DNA of 64,000 nucleotides from Gemmobacter nectariphilus (lineage in GTDB: Bacteria > Pseudomonadota > Alphaproteobacteria > Rhodobacterales > Rhodobacteraceae), in the NCBI GenBank assembly GCA_020721445.1, contig DYMU01000007.1, positions 89,565 through 153,564 of the forward strand, in the 5' to 3' direction. Position 1 is the first letter of the stretch. Every line of letters begins with the position of its first letter. Position numbers and translations under genes: made by a program. Below the pieces are notes generated by a model. The model was not told the origin of the DNA, did no database searches, and was given only the letters and a program-made list of their open reading frames with translations. Of this stretch, positions 34,130-43,151 are shown in pieces.

Positions 34130-35433
34130 GCCAGCGTCCGCAACCGCACAGCATGGTCGCCGATGCAGCGGCCCTGATCCAGACCCCGGTCAATCGCCGC
34201 CCGAAAGTGGATGCCGCCGTACAGCCGCGAGATCGCCGCCTCTTCGGCTGCGGCCCAAAAGCTTGGAAAGCTGCGCGCGGCAAGGCCATCTGCTTCGTGT
34301 GTGGCATCGGCAAAGGCGAAATCCGCGCCAAACGTGGCCGTCAACACCGTGGCCGCGGCCCCGGACAGGGTTGAATGCCCCGACGGATATTCGGGGAAAG
34401 GCGGCGTAATCAGCAGCGGTTCCCACTTCGGGTCAATCACCCGGTGGATATAGGTGACCGGGCGCAACAGGTCATGCGCGAACTTGGCCTGCCAGCAGCC
34501 TATGAACGCATCCGCCATCGCCACACCAAGGCGCGCCATGATGTCGGCGCTGCGCAGCGCGTCCAGCCTGTCACGGTCAATGATCTGCAACACAATCTCT
34601 ACCCAATGCCCCGGCGGGGTGGGCGACAGCATCGGGTCATCCGACCAGAACCGCGCAATGGTTTTTTGTTCCTCGGTCAGGCTGCGACTGGTGGTGTAAA
34701 CCTCCATCGCCTCGGCATGGAACGCCGACCCCGCTGCTTCGCTATAGGCGGGGGGCGGGGGCAATGCGCAGGTGTTGCCCGCAGGCAGGGCAAAGGGGCG
34801 GTTCTTGTGCCAATCGGGCAAAAGCGGGGTTTGCTGCTGGCGGATCAGGCTGGTCGGCACCCAATGCGCCGGACCGTCTGTCAGCACATATTCCATGGGA
34901 AAGCCCATGTTTTCCACCACCGCGCCACCATCGGTCATCGACCACGCGATGATATGCTCGGCAATCGCCTGCCCGTGGCTTTCGCTGCGGGCCAGCACAT
35001 CGGCGGGCAGGGCGTCCAACCCACTTCCCATCTGCCGCGCCATGGCCTGCATCGCGCGCTGGCCGGTCGGGCCGGTGTTGCCAAAAAATGCGGCCACCGC
35101 CCGCGACAGGGTGGCGTTCAGAATGGCCGACGGGTCATAGGCCAAAGCCGGGTCGCAGGTGGGCAGGGCTGTCAGCCCGGTCAGTTGCCCCGCCAGCGAT
35201 ACCGTGTCCGTGCGGCATGACGCCAGCGCCTCCCACGCGGCCACGCCAAGATAGCCAAAGGCGCGGCTGGCGACGGGCGGCGAATAGGTGGCGGTGTGGC
35301 GCACCAGTTCCAGCACCAGCCGGTACCAGTTCCGCAGCACCGGCGCGGGGTCCGCAGCCGCAAGCGCCGGACGGGGCAAGGCAAGGCCCGCAAGGGCCGC
35401 GCCGCCAAAGCCAACAAAACTGCGTCTGTTCAT
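34126..35433 (-). CDS. Vanadium-dependent haloperoxidase / PAP2-superfamily protein, Tat-exported
   Basis: A 435-residue protein. The twin-arginine signal is NRRSFVGFGGAALAGLALPR. The C-terminal half has the PAP2/vanadium-haloperoxidase metal-binding motifs: KFAHDLLRP (Kx6RP), EYPSGHSTLSG and SRLYGGIHFRAAID with the vanadate-binding histidine. These residues bind vanadate in haloperoxidases and phosphate in acid phosphatases, so activity cannot be decided by sequence alone. Tat export suggests a folded or cofactor-bound enzyme in the periplasm. It starts 40 bases after xylA on the same strand. Confidence 0.85.
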   Translation of the reverse strand: MNRRSFVGFGGAALAGLALPRPALAAADPAPVLRNWYRLVLELVRHTATYSPPVASRAFGYLGVAAWEALASCRTDTVSLAGQLTGLTALPTCDPALAYDPSAILNATLSRAVAAFFGNTGPTGQRAMQAMARQMGSGLDALPADVLARSESHGQAIAEHIIAWSMTDGGAVVENMGFPMEYVLTDGPAHWVPTSLIRQQQTPLLPDWHKNRPFALPAGNTCALPPPPAYSEAAGSAFHAEAMEVYTTSRSLTEEQKTIARFWSDDPMLSPTPPGHWVEIVLQIIDRDRLDALRSADIMARLGVAMADAFIGCWQAKFAHDLLRPVTYIHRVIDPKWEPLLITPPFPEYPSGHSTLSGAAATVLTATFGADFAFADATHEADGLAARSFPSFWAAAEEAAISRLYGGIHFRAAIDRGLDQGRCIGDHAVRLRTLA

Positions 35434-35473
35434 CGCGCCCTCCACGGTCAAAAGACGGTATCGGATGACGGCA

Positions 35474-36775
35474 TCAGGTGAAGGTGTTCCACAGGTTCTC
35501 CAGCCGCTCTTGCCGCCCCGATTTTGGCTGCGGTTCCAACCCTTCGGCGGTCACACGCGCCGCCGCCGCGTCCAGCCCGCCCGACAGCATCGCCTGCGCG
35601 GCGGGGGTATCCCACCCGGCATAGCGCGTGCGGCGGTTGGCCTCCAGCTTGTCCGACTCCAGCATCGCGGCGGCGCATTTCAGTGCCCGCGCGCAGGTGT
35701 CCATGCCGCCGACATGGGCAAGGATCAGGTCTGCCGGGTCAAGCGACTGCCGCCGCACCTTGGCGTCAAAATTGGTGCCGCCCGTGGTGTATCCACCCGC
35801 CCGCAGGATCTCGTAGAACGCCAAGGCTTTTTCGGCATGGTTGTTCGGGAATTGGTCGGTGTCCCAGCCCGATTGGTAATCGTTGCGGTTGATGTCGATC
35901 GACCCGAAGATCCCCAAGGCCGAGGCCAATGCGATTTCATGTTCGAACGTATGGCCCGCCAGAATGGCGTGGCCCTGTTCGATATTGGTCTGCACCTCAC
36001 GCTCCAGCCCGAACTCTTTCAGAAAGCCATAAACCGTAGCAACATCGTAGTCATACTGGTGCTTGCTGGGTTCCTGTGGCTTGGGTTCAACCAGAATGCG
36101 GCCCTTGAAGCCGATCTTGTGCTTGTATTCGACCACCTGCTGCAAGAACCGCCCGGCATGGGCGCGTTCGGCCCCAAGATCGGTGTTCAGTAGCGTCTCA
36201 TAGCCTTCACGCCCGCCCCACAGCACATAGTTCTGACCGCCCAAACGGTGGGTGGCGTCCATGTTTGCCTTCACCGTCGCCGCCGCAAAGGCATAGACAT
36301 CGGGGTCTGGGTTGGTTGCGGCCCCGCTCATCCAGCGCCGATGGCTGGTCATGTTGGCGGTGCCCCACAACAACTGCGTCTTGTGGCTTGCCTGCTTCTC
36401 GGCAAGGTAATCCACCATCTCGTCTAGGTTGCGCTTGCTTTCGGCAAATCTGGCACCCTCGGGCCGCACGTCGGCATCGTGAAAGCAATAGAACGGCACG
36501 CCCAGAATATCGAACATCTCAAATGCGACATCGGCCTTCAGCTTGGCCAGCGCGATGGTGTCGCCAAACCACGGGCGGTCAAAGGTCTGCCCGCCGAACG
36601 GGTCGCCGCCCTGCCAGGCAAAGCTGTGCCAATAGGCCACCGCAAAGCGCAGATGATCTTCCATCCGCTTGCCCATAACCACCTCATCGGGGTTGTAGTG
36701 GCGAAAGGCGTATTCATTCTGGCTGTCCGGGCCTTCATAGCGAATGGCGGGGATGTCTTTGAAAAAATCTGTCAT
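35474..36775 (-). CDS. xylA: Xylose isomerase
   Basis: A 433-residue TIM-barrel enzyme converting D-xylose to D-xylulose. Signature regions are [16 protein letters not shown] (here [12 protein letters not shown]), [18 protein letters not shown], the metal-site helix [19 protein letters not shown] and [13 protein letters not shown]. Length and motifs fit the class II (long) bacterial xylose isomerase. Its start overlaps the xylB stop by ATGA. It is the last gene of the xylFHGBA operon. Confidence 0.97.
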   Translation of the reverse strand: MTDFFKDIPAIRYEGPDSQNEYAFRHYNPDEVVMGKRMEDHLRFAVAYWHSFAWQGGDPFGGQTFDRPWFGDTIALAKLKADVAFEMFDILGVPFYCFHDADVRPEGARFAESKRNLDEMVDYLAEKQASHKTQLLWGTANMTSHRRWMSGAATNPDPDVYAFAAATVKANMDATHRLGGQNYVLWGGREGYETLLNTDLGAERAHAGRFLQQVVEYKHKIGFKGRILVEPKPQEPSKHQYDYDVATVYGFLKEFGLEREVQTNIEQGHAILAGHTFEHEIALASALGIFGSIDINRNDYQSGWDTDQFPNNHAEKALAFYEILRAGGYTTGGTNFDAKVRRQSLDPADLILAHVGGMDTCARALKCAAAMLESDKLEANRRTRYAGWDTPAAQAMLSGGLDAAAARVTAEGLEPQPKSGRQERLENLWNTFT

Positions 36776-38208
36776 GTCAGGCCCTTGATGGCGGTTTGTG
36801 CGGCAATATGGCGGGCGTGGCCCGCATCGAAGGCGTCTTTCAACGCGGTGTCAGGTTCGATCACCCGCGCTGTTCTTGGCAAGAAAGCCACCTCGGCCCC
36901 GGCCCCGGTCACGGCCATCAGCGCCAGCCGCGCCGCGCCAAACGCGCCGCCGAAATCCCCCGCAACCGGCACCTGCACCGGGCAGTCAAGCGCGGTGGCA
37001 ATGGCGCGCAGCCAATAGTCCGACCGCGACCCACCACCCACGGCCAGCAGGCTTTCCAGCCTTGTCCCGGTCGCCGCCAGCGCATCGCGGCAATCGCGCA
37101 AGGCGAATGTCACGCCCTCCAGCACCGCGCGCGTGCCCGCCGCCCGGTCGGTGGCATGGTCCAGCCCGGTGAACGCGCCCCGGATCGCGGCACTGTTCAG
37201 CGGCGTGCGCTCGCCGCCCAGATAGGGCAGGAACTGCGTCTTGCCGGGGGCTTGCAGTGGCCCCAATTCGGCCGTCAGGCTGGCCGCATCAGCCCCCACC
37301 AGCCGCGCATACCAGTTCAGCGCATCGGTGCAGGCCAGAATTACCCCCATCTGATGCCAGGTGTCGGGCAGGGCATGGCAAAAGGTGTGCACGGCGGTAT
37401 CCGGCGCGGGTTGGTAACCGTCATTGGCGGCAAACAGCACGCCCGACGTGCCCAAGGACACAAACGCCTCGCCGCCCCGGACCACACCCACACCGATGCC
37501 AGAGGCGGCATTGTCGCCGCCGCCGCCCGCAATCACTACGCCCGCAGGCAACCCCCAGCGCGCGGCCAACGCCCCGCGCAAGGTGCCCGACGGGGCCGAG
37601 CCTTCAACCAGCGCAGGCATCTGCGCGCGCGACAGCCCGGTTGCCGTCAGCAGATCATCGGACCATGCGCGCGCGCCGGTGTCCAGCCAGCCGGTTCCGG
37701 CGGAATCCGACATTTCGCTGACCGCATCACCGGTCAGCCAAAGGCGCAGGTAGTCTTTTGGCAACAGGACCATCGCCACCCGGTCCCACAGCGCAGGCTC
37801 ATGCGCTTGCACCCAAGCCAGCTTTGGCGCGGTAAAGCCCGGAAAGATGATGTTGCCGGTCACCCGGCGAAACATCGGGTCTTCGTCCATCTCGGCGGCT
37901 TCTTCGTGGCTGCGGGTGTCGTTCCACAAGATGCAGGGGCGCAGCACCTGGTTCGACTTGTCCAGCAGCGTTGCACCGTGCATCTGCCCCGAAAGGCCAA
38001 TGCCGCGCACCGACCCAAGGCCATGCGCCGCCAGCTTGTCCAGCACCGACTCGGCCGCCGTGATCCAGTCGCTGGGGGCCTGTTCGCTCCAGCCCGCGTG
38101 CAGGCGTGACACCTTCAGCGGCGCGGTCGCTTCGGCCAGCACCTCTTGCGCCTCGGACATCAGCACGCCCTTCAGGCCGGACGTGCCCAGATCAAGCCCG
38201 ATATACAT
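36772..38208 (-). CDS. xylB: Xylulokinase
   Basis: A 478-residue FGGY-family kinase that phosphorylates D-xylulose to xylulose 5-phosphate for the pentose phosphate pathway. The N-terminal phosphate loop is [32 protein letters not shown] and [15 protein letters not shown] are diagnostic, and the catalytic Asp region is [20 protein letters not shown] 38208 joins the upstream ATPase stop as TGATG. Its operon partners are the ABC importer genes and xylA. Confidence 0.96.
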   Translation of the reverse strand: MYIGLDLGTSGLKGVLMSEAQEVLAEATAPLKVSRLHAGWSEQAPSDWITAAESVLDKLAAHGLGSVRGIGLSGQMHGATLLDKSNQVLRPCILWNDTRSHEEAAEMDEDPMFRRVTGNIIFPGFTAPKLAWVQAHEPALWDRVAMVLLPKDYLRLWLTGDAVSEMSDSAGTGWLDTGARAWSDDLLTATGLSRAQMPALVEGSAPSGTLRGALAARWGLPAGVVIAGGGGDNAASGIGVGVVRGGEAFVSLGTSGVLFAANDGYQPAPDTAVHTFCHALPDTWHQMGVILACTDALNWYARLVGADAASLTAELGPLQAPGKTQFLPYLGGERTPLNSAAIRGAFTGLDHATDRAAGTRAVLEGVTFALRDCRDALAATGTRLESLLAVGGGSRSDYWLRAIATALDCPVQVPVAGDFGGAFGAARLALMAVTGAGAEVAFLPRTARVIEPDTALKDAFDAGHARHIAAQTAIKGLT

Positions 38209-38981
38209 CACACCGCCGATGCGGGCTTTTTGCCCATGATGATCATGCCCAGAATGTCGTCATCGCTGACCTCGGCCACGTTCACCGTGCCAACGCGCTG
38301 ACCGTTCTTCATCACCACCGCGCGATCGCACAGCTTCATCACGGAATGGATGTCATGCTCGATCAGGAAAATCCCCAGACCCTGACGCTTCAATTCGTGA
38401 ATCAACTCGGCCACCATCTGCGTCTCTTGCGGGCCAAGGGCGGCGGTCGGCTCATCCATGATCAGGATGCGCGCGTTGAAATACACGGCCCGGGCAATCG
38501 CCACCGATTGGCGTTGCCCCCCCGACAGGGCAGAGACCGGCACGTTGAACTTGCGGAAGTTGGGGTTCAGCCGCGCCATGATCTTGCGGGTCTCGGCCTC
38601 CATCTGCGCGTCATCGACAAAGCCCGCCGCCGTCACCAGCTCGCGCCCCAGAAACAGGTTCGATGCGGCGTTCAGGTTGTCGGCAAGCGCAAGGGTCTGG
38701 TAAATCGTTTCGATGTTGTAGTGGCGGGCATCGCGCGGGTTCTGGATGTCGACCCGTTCGCCGTTGATAAAGATCTCGCCCGAGTCCATCTGGTATGCCC
38801 CGGACAGGCATTTGATCAGCGTCGACTTGCCCGCGCCATTGTGGCCCAACAGGCCGACAACCTCGCCCGGGAACAGATCGACCGTCACCCTGTCGACCGC
38901 CTTGATCCCGCCGAACGAGATCGAGATGTTGCGCAATTCGACCAGAGGCGTTGCTTTGGCTGGCATGATATCCCCCGTCAT
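38208..38981 (-). CDS. xylG: Xylose ABC transporter ATP-binding protein (single-domain)
   Basis: A 257-residue ATPase with Walker [19 protein letters not shown] signature [16 protein letters not shown] and Walker [14 protein letters not shown]. Classical XylG proteins have two fused ATPase domains (about 500 residues); this has only one, like the FrcA group in rhizobia, so it probably works as a homodimer with XylH. Two starts are possible: ATG 38981, which overlaps xylH by ATGA, or ATG 38966, which has GGGGGA in front. Confidence 0.9.
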   Translation of the reverse strand: MTGDIMPAKATPLVELRNISISFGGIKAVDRVTVDLFPGEVVGLLGHNGAGKSTLIKCLSGAYQMDSGEIFINGERVDIQNPRDARHYNIETIYQTLALADNLNAASNLFLGRELVTAAGFVDDAQMEAETRKIMARLNPNFRKFNVPVSALSGGQRQSVAIARAVYFNARILIMDEPTAALGPQETQMVAELIHELKRQGLGIFLIEHDIHSVMKLCDRAVVMKNGQRVGTVNVAEVSDDDILGMIIMGKKPASAV

Positions 38982-40327
38982 TTCGATTTGCCGCGATACA
39001 GGATGTCGACATAGACGGCCAGAACCAGCACCGCACCGACCACGATGTTCTGGATTGCCGCATCAAAGCCGATCAGCACCATCCCGGTCTTCAGGCTTTG
39101 CATCACCAGCGCGCCCAGAATGGCGCCATAGATCGTGCCAACGCCCCCTGCCAGCGACGTGCCCCCGATCACGGCGGCGGCAATCACGTAAAGTTCGTCC
39201 AGCTCGCCCAGGGAATTGGTGGCGCTGTTCAGTCGGGCCGAGGCGACGACGGCCGATATTCCGGTCAGCAGACCCATCAGCGCAAAGATCTTGACGGTCA
39301 TCCAGCGGGTGTTGATGCCCGACAGTTCTGCCGCATCCGGGTTGCCGCCGATGGCATAGACATAGCGGCCAAACCGGGTGCGGGTCATAACTATGGTCAT
39401 CGCGATGCCGACCGCGATCAGGATCAGCACCGGAATGGCAAAGCCGTGGCTGATGAACATGCCGCCTTCCGGCACCGTCAGCCCGTTGGCCTTTGCGTAA
39501 TTATTGACGATGCCCGTAGGCCAGGGATAGGCGTTGACCACCAGCGTGGCCCCCAGAACCAGGCCGCAGCCAAGCGTCGCAAGAAAGGTTTCCGCCCACG
39601 CCGGACGTTGCGGAAAGCCGTGAACGGCGCGGCTTTTGCGCCCGGCCAGCAGCAGCCACACGATCGCGGCGCAGGCGATGGCGCAGACAACCCAGCTTCC
39701 GATTGCCCCGATGGCACCATAGGGCCCGCCGCCCAGCAGCGCAAAGGTGCTGTCCACCGGCGAAATCGTCTCGCCGCGCGCCACAAGAAAGGCCGCCCCA
39801 CGCCAGACCAGCAAACCGCCCAGCGTCACGATAAAGGCCGGAATGCCGCGATAGGCCACCAGCCAGCCATGAAAAGCGCCGATCAGCGTGCCAAGCGAAA
39901 TGCCGACAATCGCGGTGATGATCCAGATCAGCGGGCTGCCAAGCCCAAGGATGTCGGGCAGGACCCAGACTTGGGTGATCCCCATGATCATCGCGGTAAA
40001 GCCCAGCACCGACCCGACCGAAAGGTCGATGTGCCGGGTGATGATCACCAGCACCATCCCGCAGGCCATGATGCCGACCGACGATGTCTGGACTGACAGG
40101 TTCCACAGGTTGCGCGGCGTCAGGAAGGCGCCGTTGCCGTTGACCAGCGCACCATACAGGTGAAAGCCGATCCAGATCAGGGCAAGCGCCCCAACCATGC
40201 CCAGCAGGCGGGTGTCAATCTCGGTGGCTTTCAAAAAGCGGCCGACCGGGGTCAATTGCGTGTCGGTGGTGCCAGCCTCGGTGGTGCCAGCCTTGGTATC
40301 GCCAGCCTTGGTGTCGGTTTGGGTCAT
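38978..40327 (-). CDS. xylH: Xylose ABC transporter permease
   Basis: A 449-residue CUT2-type permease with about ten membrane helices. Conserved parts are [57 protein letters not shown] and [20 protein letters not shown]. Start ATG 40327 gives an N-terminal cytoplasmic stretch of repeated [17 protein letters not shown], encoded by a tandem 15-base DNA repeat. It passes D-xylose through the inner membrane with XylG and XylF. Confidence 0.95.
   Translation of the reverse strand: MTQTDTKAGDTKAGTTEAGTTDTQLTPVGRFLKATEIDTRLLGMVGALALIWIGFHLYGALVNGNGAFLTPRNLWNLSVQTSSVGIMACGMVLVIITRHIDLSVGSVLGFTAMIMGITQVWVLPDILGLGSPLIWIITAIVGISLGTLIGAFHGWLVAYRGIPAFIVTLGGLLVWRGAAFLVARGETISPVDSTFALLGGGPYGAIGAIGSWVVCAIACAAIVWLLLAGRKSRAVHGFPQRPAWAETFLATLGCGLVLGATLVVNAYPWPTGIVNNYAKANGLTVPEGGMFISHGFAIPVLILIAVGIAMTIVMTRTRFGRYVYAIGGNPDAAELSGINTRWMTVKIFALMGLLTGISAVVASARLNSATNSLGELDELYVIAAAVIGGTSLAGGVGTIYGAILGALVMQSLKTGMVLIGFDAAIQNIVVGAVLVLAVYVDILYRGKSK
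40262..40311. repeat. Tandem 15-bp repeats in the xylH 5' end
   Basis: Three imperfect 15-base units, in plus-strand form GTCGGTGGTGCCAGC, CTCGGTGGTGCCAGC and CTTGGTATCGCCAGC, plus a partial fourth. In the protein they give the five-residue pattern (T/D)(T/D)KAG / TTEAG near the N-terminus. Copy number may vary between strains. Confidence 0.75.
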
Positions 40328-40466
40328 GTCTGCGTCCAGCACTGAAAGGGGAAAACGGAATGTGCAGAGACGGACAGGCGGACAGCTTGCGTCGCGCCAT
40401 GCCGAGATCATCGGTGATCGGAAAGACCGGCGCGGGCCTGTCGCGCGCGCCGGTCAGGTCAGCCTG

Positions 40467-41492
40467 TTACTGGCAGGCTGCAACGCCTTCCATTGCGCCG
40501 TCGCAAGCCTGCTCTTTCGAGATCTGGCCCGCGTCGATCACGACGTTCAAGGTGTCTTTGGTGATCGGGGTGGGCGACAGGAAGATGGCGTTCATTTCAA
40601 CGCCCTTTGCGCCGCCCGACCACTTGGTCGCACCTTCGATCGCATCCAGCGCTGCGCCACCCGCCAGTGCCGAAGCGATGTTTGCCGCAGCCGCACCCAG
40701 TTGACGCGAGTCTTTCCACACCGACACGGTCTGGGTGCCCCGCGCCACACGGTTCAGCGCGGCAAGGTCGCCGTCCTGACCGCCGACCGGAATGGTCATG
40801 CCTTGCGCGGCCAAGGCGGCAATCGCACCACCGGCCGTGCCGTCGTTTTCGGCCAGAACGGCGTCAACGGCGTTGTTGTTGGCGGTCAGGATCTGTTCCA
40901 TGTTGGCTTGGGCGGCCTCTGGCTTCCAGCCGTCCGAGAACGCTTCGCCAACGATCTTGATCTTGCCGGCTGCCACGTCGCCGCCGATCACTTCCATCAT
41001 GCCTTCCAGCAGGAAAGCGGCGTTCGGATCACCGGGGTCGCCCTTGATGATGGCATAGTTGCCCTCGGGCTGCACGGCCTTGACGGTTTCGGCAATGATC
41101 TTGCCGACGCCCTTGTTGTCAAAGGTCAGATAGAAGGCGCGGCTGTCTTCGATCAGACGGTCATAGCCCACGACCGGGATGCCTTCGGCCGCGGCCTGGT
41201 CAACCGCTGGCCCGATGGCGTCCTTGTCCATCGCCAGAATGATCAGCGCGTTTGCGCCCTGGGCGATCAGGGCTTCGACGTCGGTCAGCTGCTTGGCAGC
41301 CGATGCCTGTGCGTCAGCCGAAATATAGGTGTCGCCGTTGGCTTCCAAAGCGGCCTTGATGGCGGCCTCATCGGTCTTCCAGCGCTCTTCCTGGAAGTTC
41401 GACCACGACACGCCGACCTTCTTGCCTTCGGCGAATGCAGCGGACGAAAACCCCGTCGCCGCGATCACGGCAAGCACGATTGCGTTACGCAT
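40467..41492 (-). CDS. xylF: D-xylose ABC transporter substrate-binding protein
   Basis: A 341-residue periplasmic sugar-binding protein with signal peptide MRNAIVLAVIAATGFSSAAFA. The mature part KKVGVSWSNFQEERWKTDEA is the XylF beginning, and EAFSDGWKPEAAQANMEQIL and NDGTAGGAIAALAAQG are typical of the family. It is the first gene of the operon, with a GGGAGGAT ribosome-binding site. It faces the divergent ROK regulator across 214 bases. Confidence 0.96.
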   Translation of the reverse strand: MRNAIVLAVIAATGFSSAAFAEGKKVGVSWSNFQEERWKTDEAAIKAALEANGDTYISADAQASAAKQLTDVEALIAQGANALIILAMDKDAIGPAVDQAAAEGIPVVGYDRLIEDSRAFYLTFDNKGVGKIIAETVKAVQPEGNYAIIKGDPGDPNAAFLLEGMMEVIGGDVAAGKIKIVGEAFSDGWKPEAAQANMEQILTANNNAVDAVLAENDGTAGGAIAALAAQGMTIPVGGQDGDLAALNRVARGTQTVSVWKDSRQLGAAAANIASALAGGAALDAIEGATKWSGGAKGVEMNAIFLSPTPITKDTLNVVIDAGQISKEQACDGAMEGVAACQ

Positions 41493-41567
41493 AAGTATCC
41501 TCCCTATGGATGCAGCCAGCGTATGGCTGGTTCGACGGATTCGCCGATACGCGCTGAAAATAGCCTT

Positions 41568-41594
41568 GATTAATTTCAGGTGTCAAAATAAAAA
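41568..41594. promoter_or_regulatory. Candidate ROK operator, xylF side
   Basis: An AT-rich imperfect palindrome, TTAATTT-N8-CAAAATAAA, in the otherwise GC-rich divergent spacer. It resembles NagC/Mlc-type ROK sites and would overlap the xylF promoter. Confidence 0.35.
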
Positions 41595-41682
41595 TCGTGT
41601 CGAAAGCTGGATATGATCACATGCTGACCAAAGTTTCGCTGCTGTGCAGCAATTTTTGGGCAAGGTTGGGACGCAGATCAGC

Positions 41683-41708
41683 ATATTTAGTTTGGAAGTC
41701 GAATAAAT
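41683..41708. promoter_or_regulatory. Candidate ROK operator, xylR side
   Basis: ATTTAGTTTGG, then AAGTCGAATAAAT, forms a second imperfect palindrome just before and overlapping the xylR start codon. The GTCGAATAAA half resembles GTCAAAATAAA of the xylF-side site, suggesting a common binding protein and autoregulation. Confidence 0.35.
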
Positions 41709-42984
41709 GTTGACGCAACATATCGTCGGTAAGGCAGGCGACGGGCGCAAAGGCGTGGGTCCGCTGATCCCGCCCTTGTCCGATACGATGCGCCCCTTGC
41801 GGCAGCAGGTGTTTGAACGGGTCCGCTCGGCCGGGCTTATTCCGCGTGTGCAGGTGGCCAAGGATCTTGGGGTAAGCCCGGCATCGGTCACCACAATCAC
41901 CTCGGACCTGATCGAGGCCGGCCTGATAGACGAGGTCGCCGCGCCGCGGGATGGCGAAAGCGTGCGCGGCCGCCCTGCCGTGGCGCTGGGGGTGCGGGCG
42001 GCGGCGCACCGGGTGGCCGGAATGAAGATCTCGGACCGCGAACATACGGCGGTGATCGTCGACTTTGCCGGCAACCTGATCGCCGATGATGCCATTCCGC
42101 GCCGTCCCGGCCCGATGACGCTGCCTGAACTGCTGGATGCGGTCGAAACCTTGCTGGACCGGGTCTGTGCCAAGGCTGGCATCCTTCGGGCTGATCTGTC
42201 CGCCGTCGGTCTGGGTGTGCCCGGTTTTGTCGACAGTCTGGACGGGGTGGTGCTGTGGTCGTCGGTGCTTGTGGACCGTGCGGTGCCTTTGTCGGCGCGG
42301 GCGGCGCAGCGCCTTGGCCTGCCGGTCTGGATCGACAATGATGCCAATCTGGTGGCTTTGGCCGAATTGTGGTTCGGCGTGGGCAGGGGGCTGTCAGACT
42401 TTGTGGTGGTCACCATCGAACATGGCGTCGGCATGGGTGTGGTGCTGAACCACCGGATTTATCGCGGCGCGCAACGGCTGGGGCTGGAACTGGGTCACAC
42501 CAAGGTTCAGCTTGACGGCGCGCTGTGCCGCTGTGGCCAGCGCGGCTGTCTTGAGGCCTATGTCGCCGACTATGCCCTTGCGCGCGAGGCGACGACGGCG
42601 CTGAACTGGGGCCACAAGGAAGGCCAAAGCATCGGCGTGCTGCTTGAAAGCCTTTATGACCATGCCAAGGCCGGCAATGCCACCGCGCGCAGCATCTTTC
42701 GCCGTGCCGGGCGGTTTCTGGCGGTGGGGTTGTCCAACGTGGTCAACCTGTTCGACCCGTCGCTGATCATCCTTTCGGGCGAACGGATGCGCTTTGACTA
42801 TCTTTACGCCACCGAAACGCTGGCCGAGATGGAAAATCTGGTCATCAACACCGGTCGCCCCCGCCCGCCGATCGAAATTCATGCCTGGGGTGATCTGCTT
42901 TGGGCGCATGGCGCCGCCGCCCTGGCGCTGTCTGCGGTCAGCGAGGGGCTGTTGGCTGCCAACCGCGAGATTGCGGCGCAATAG
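41707..42984 (+). CDS. xylR: ROK family transcriptional regulator XylR
   Basis: A 425-residue ROK regulator. The N-terminal winged helix-turn-helix includes FERVRSAGLIPRVQVAKDLG and VSPASVTTITSDLIEAG. The sugar-kinase-like domain has VTIEHGVGMGVVLNHRIYRG, GLELGHTKVQLDG and the zinc-binding CRCGQRGCLEAY. It probably represses the divergent xylFHGBA operon until xylose binds. Ribosome-binding site GGAAG is 8 bases before the ATG. Confidence 0.93.
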   Translation: MLTQHIVGKAGDGRKGVGPLIPPLSDTMRPLRQQVFERVRSAGLIPRVQVAKDLGVSPASVTTITSDLIEAGLIDEVAAPRDGESVRGRPAVALGVRAAAHRVAGMKISDREHTAVIVDFAGNLIADDAIPRRPGPMTLPELLDAVETLLDRVCAKAGILRADLSAVGLGVPGFVDSLDGVVLWSSVLVDRAVPLSARAAQRLGLPVWIDNDANLVALAELWFGVGRGLSDFVVVTIEHGVGMGVVLNHRIYRGAQRLGLELGHTKVQLDGALCRCGQRGCLEAYVADYALAREATTALNWGHKEGQSIGVLLESLYDHAKAGNATARSIFRRAGRFLAVGLSNVVNLFDPSLIILSGERMRFDYLYATETLAEMENLVINTGRPRPPIEIHAWGDLLWAHGAAALALSAVSEGLLAANREIAAQ

Positions 42985-43033
42985 GGCCGCGCCGGTCGGA
43001 AACGGGCGTGCCAGCAGGGAACCACATGCCAAA

Positions 43034-43076
43034 TTCTGCGTTGAAAACCGCATCATTGGCGGTTTTCTGCGCAGAA
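43034..43076 (+). terminator. Long hairpin after xylR, probable terminator
   Basis: Eighteen-base arms (43034-43051 and 43059-43076) pair with two mismatches around a 7-base loop. The core GAAAACCGC/GCGGTTTTC gives an ACCGC stem followed by TTTTC on either strand. It lies 50 bases past the xylR stop and is unusually long for a simple terminator. Confidence 0.6.
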
Positions 43077-43151
43077 ATTACAAGCAGTTGATTGCACATC
43101 ATGCGCCCGCTTGCGATACTTTCCCTTGTGGTTGATAGGATTTTCCCGACT

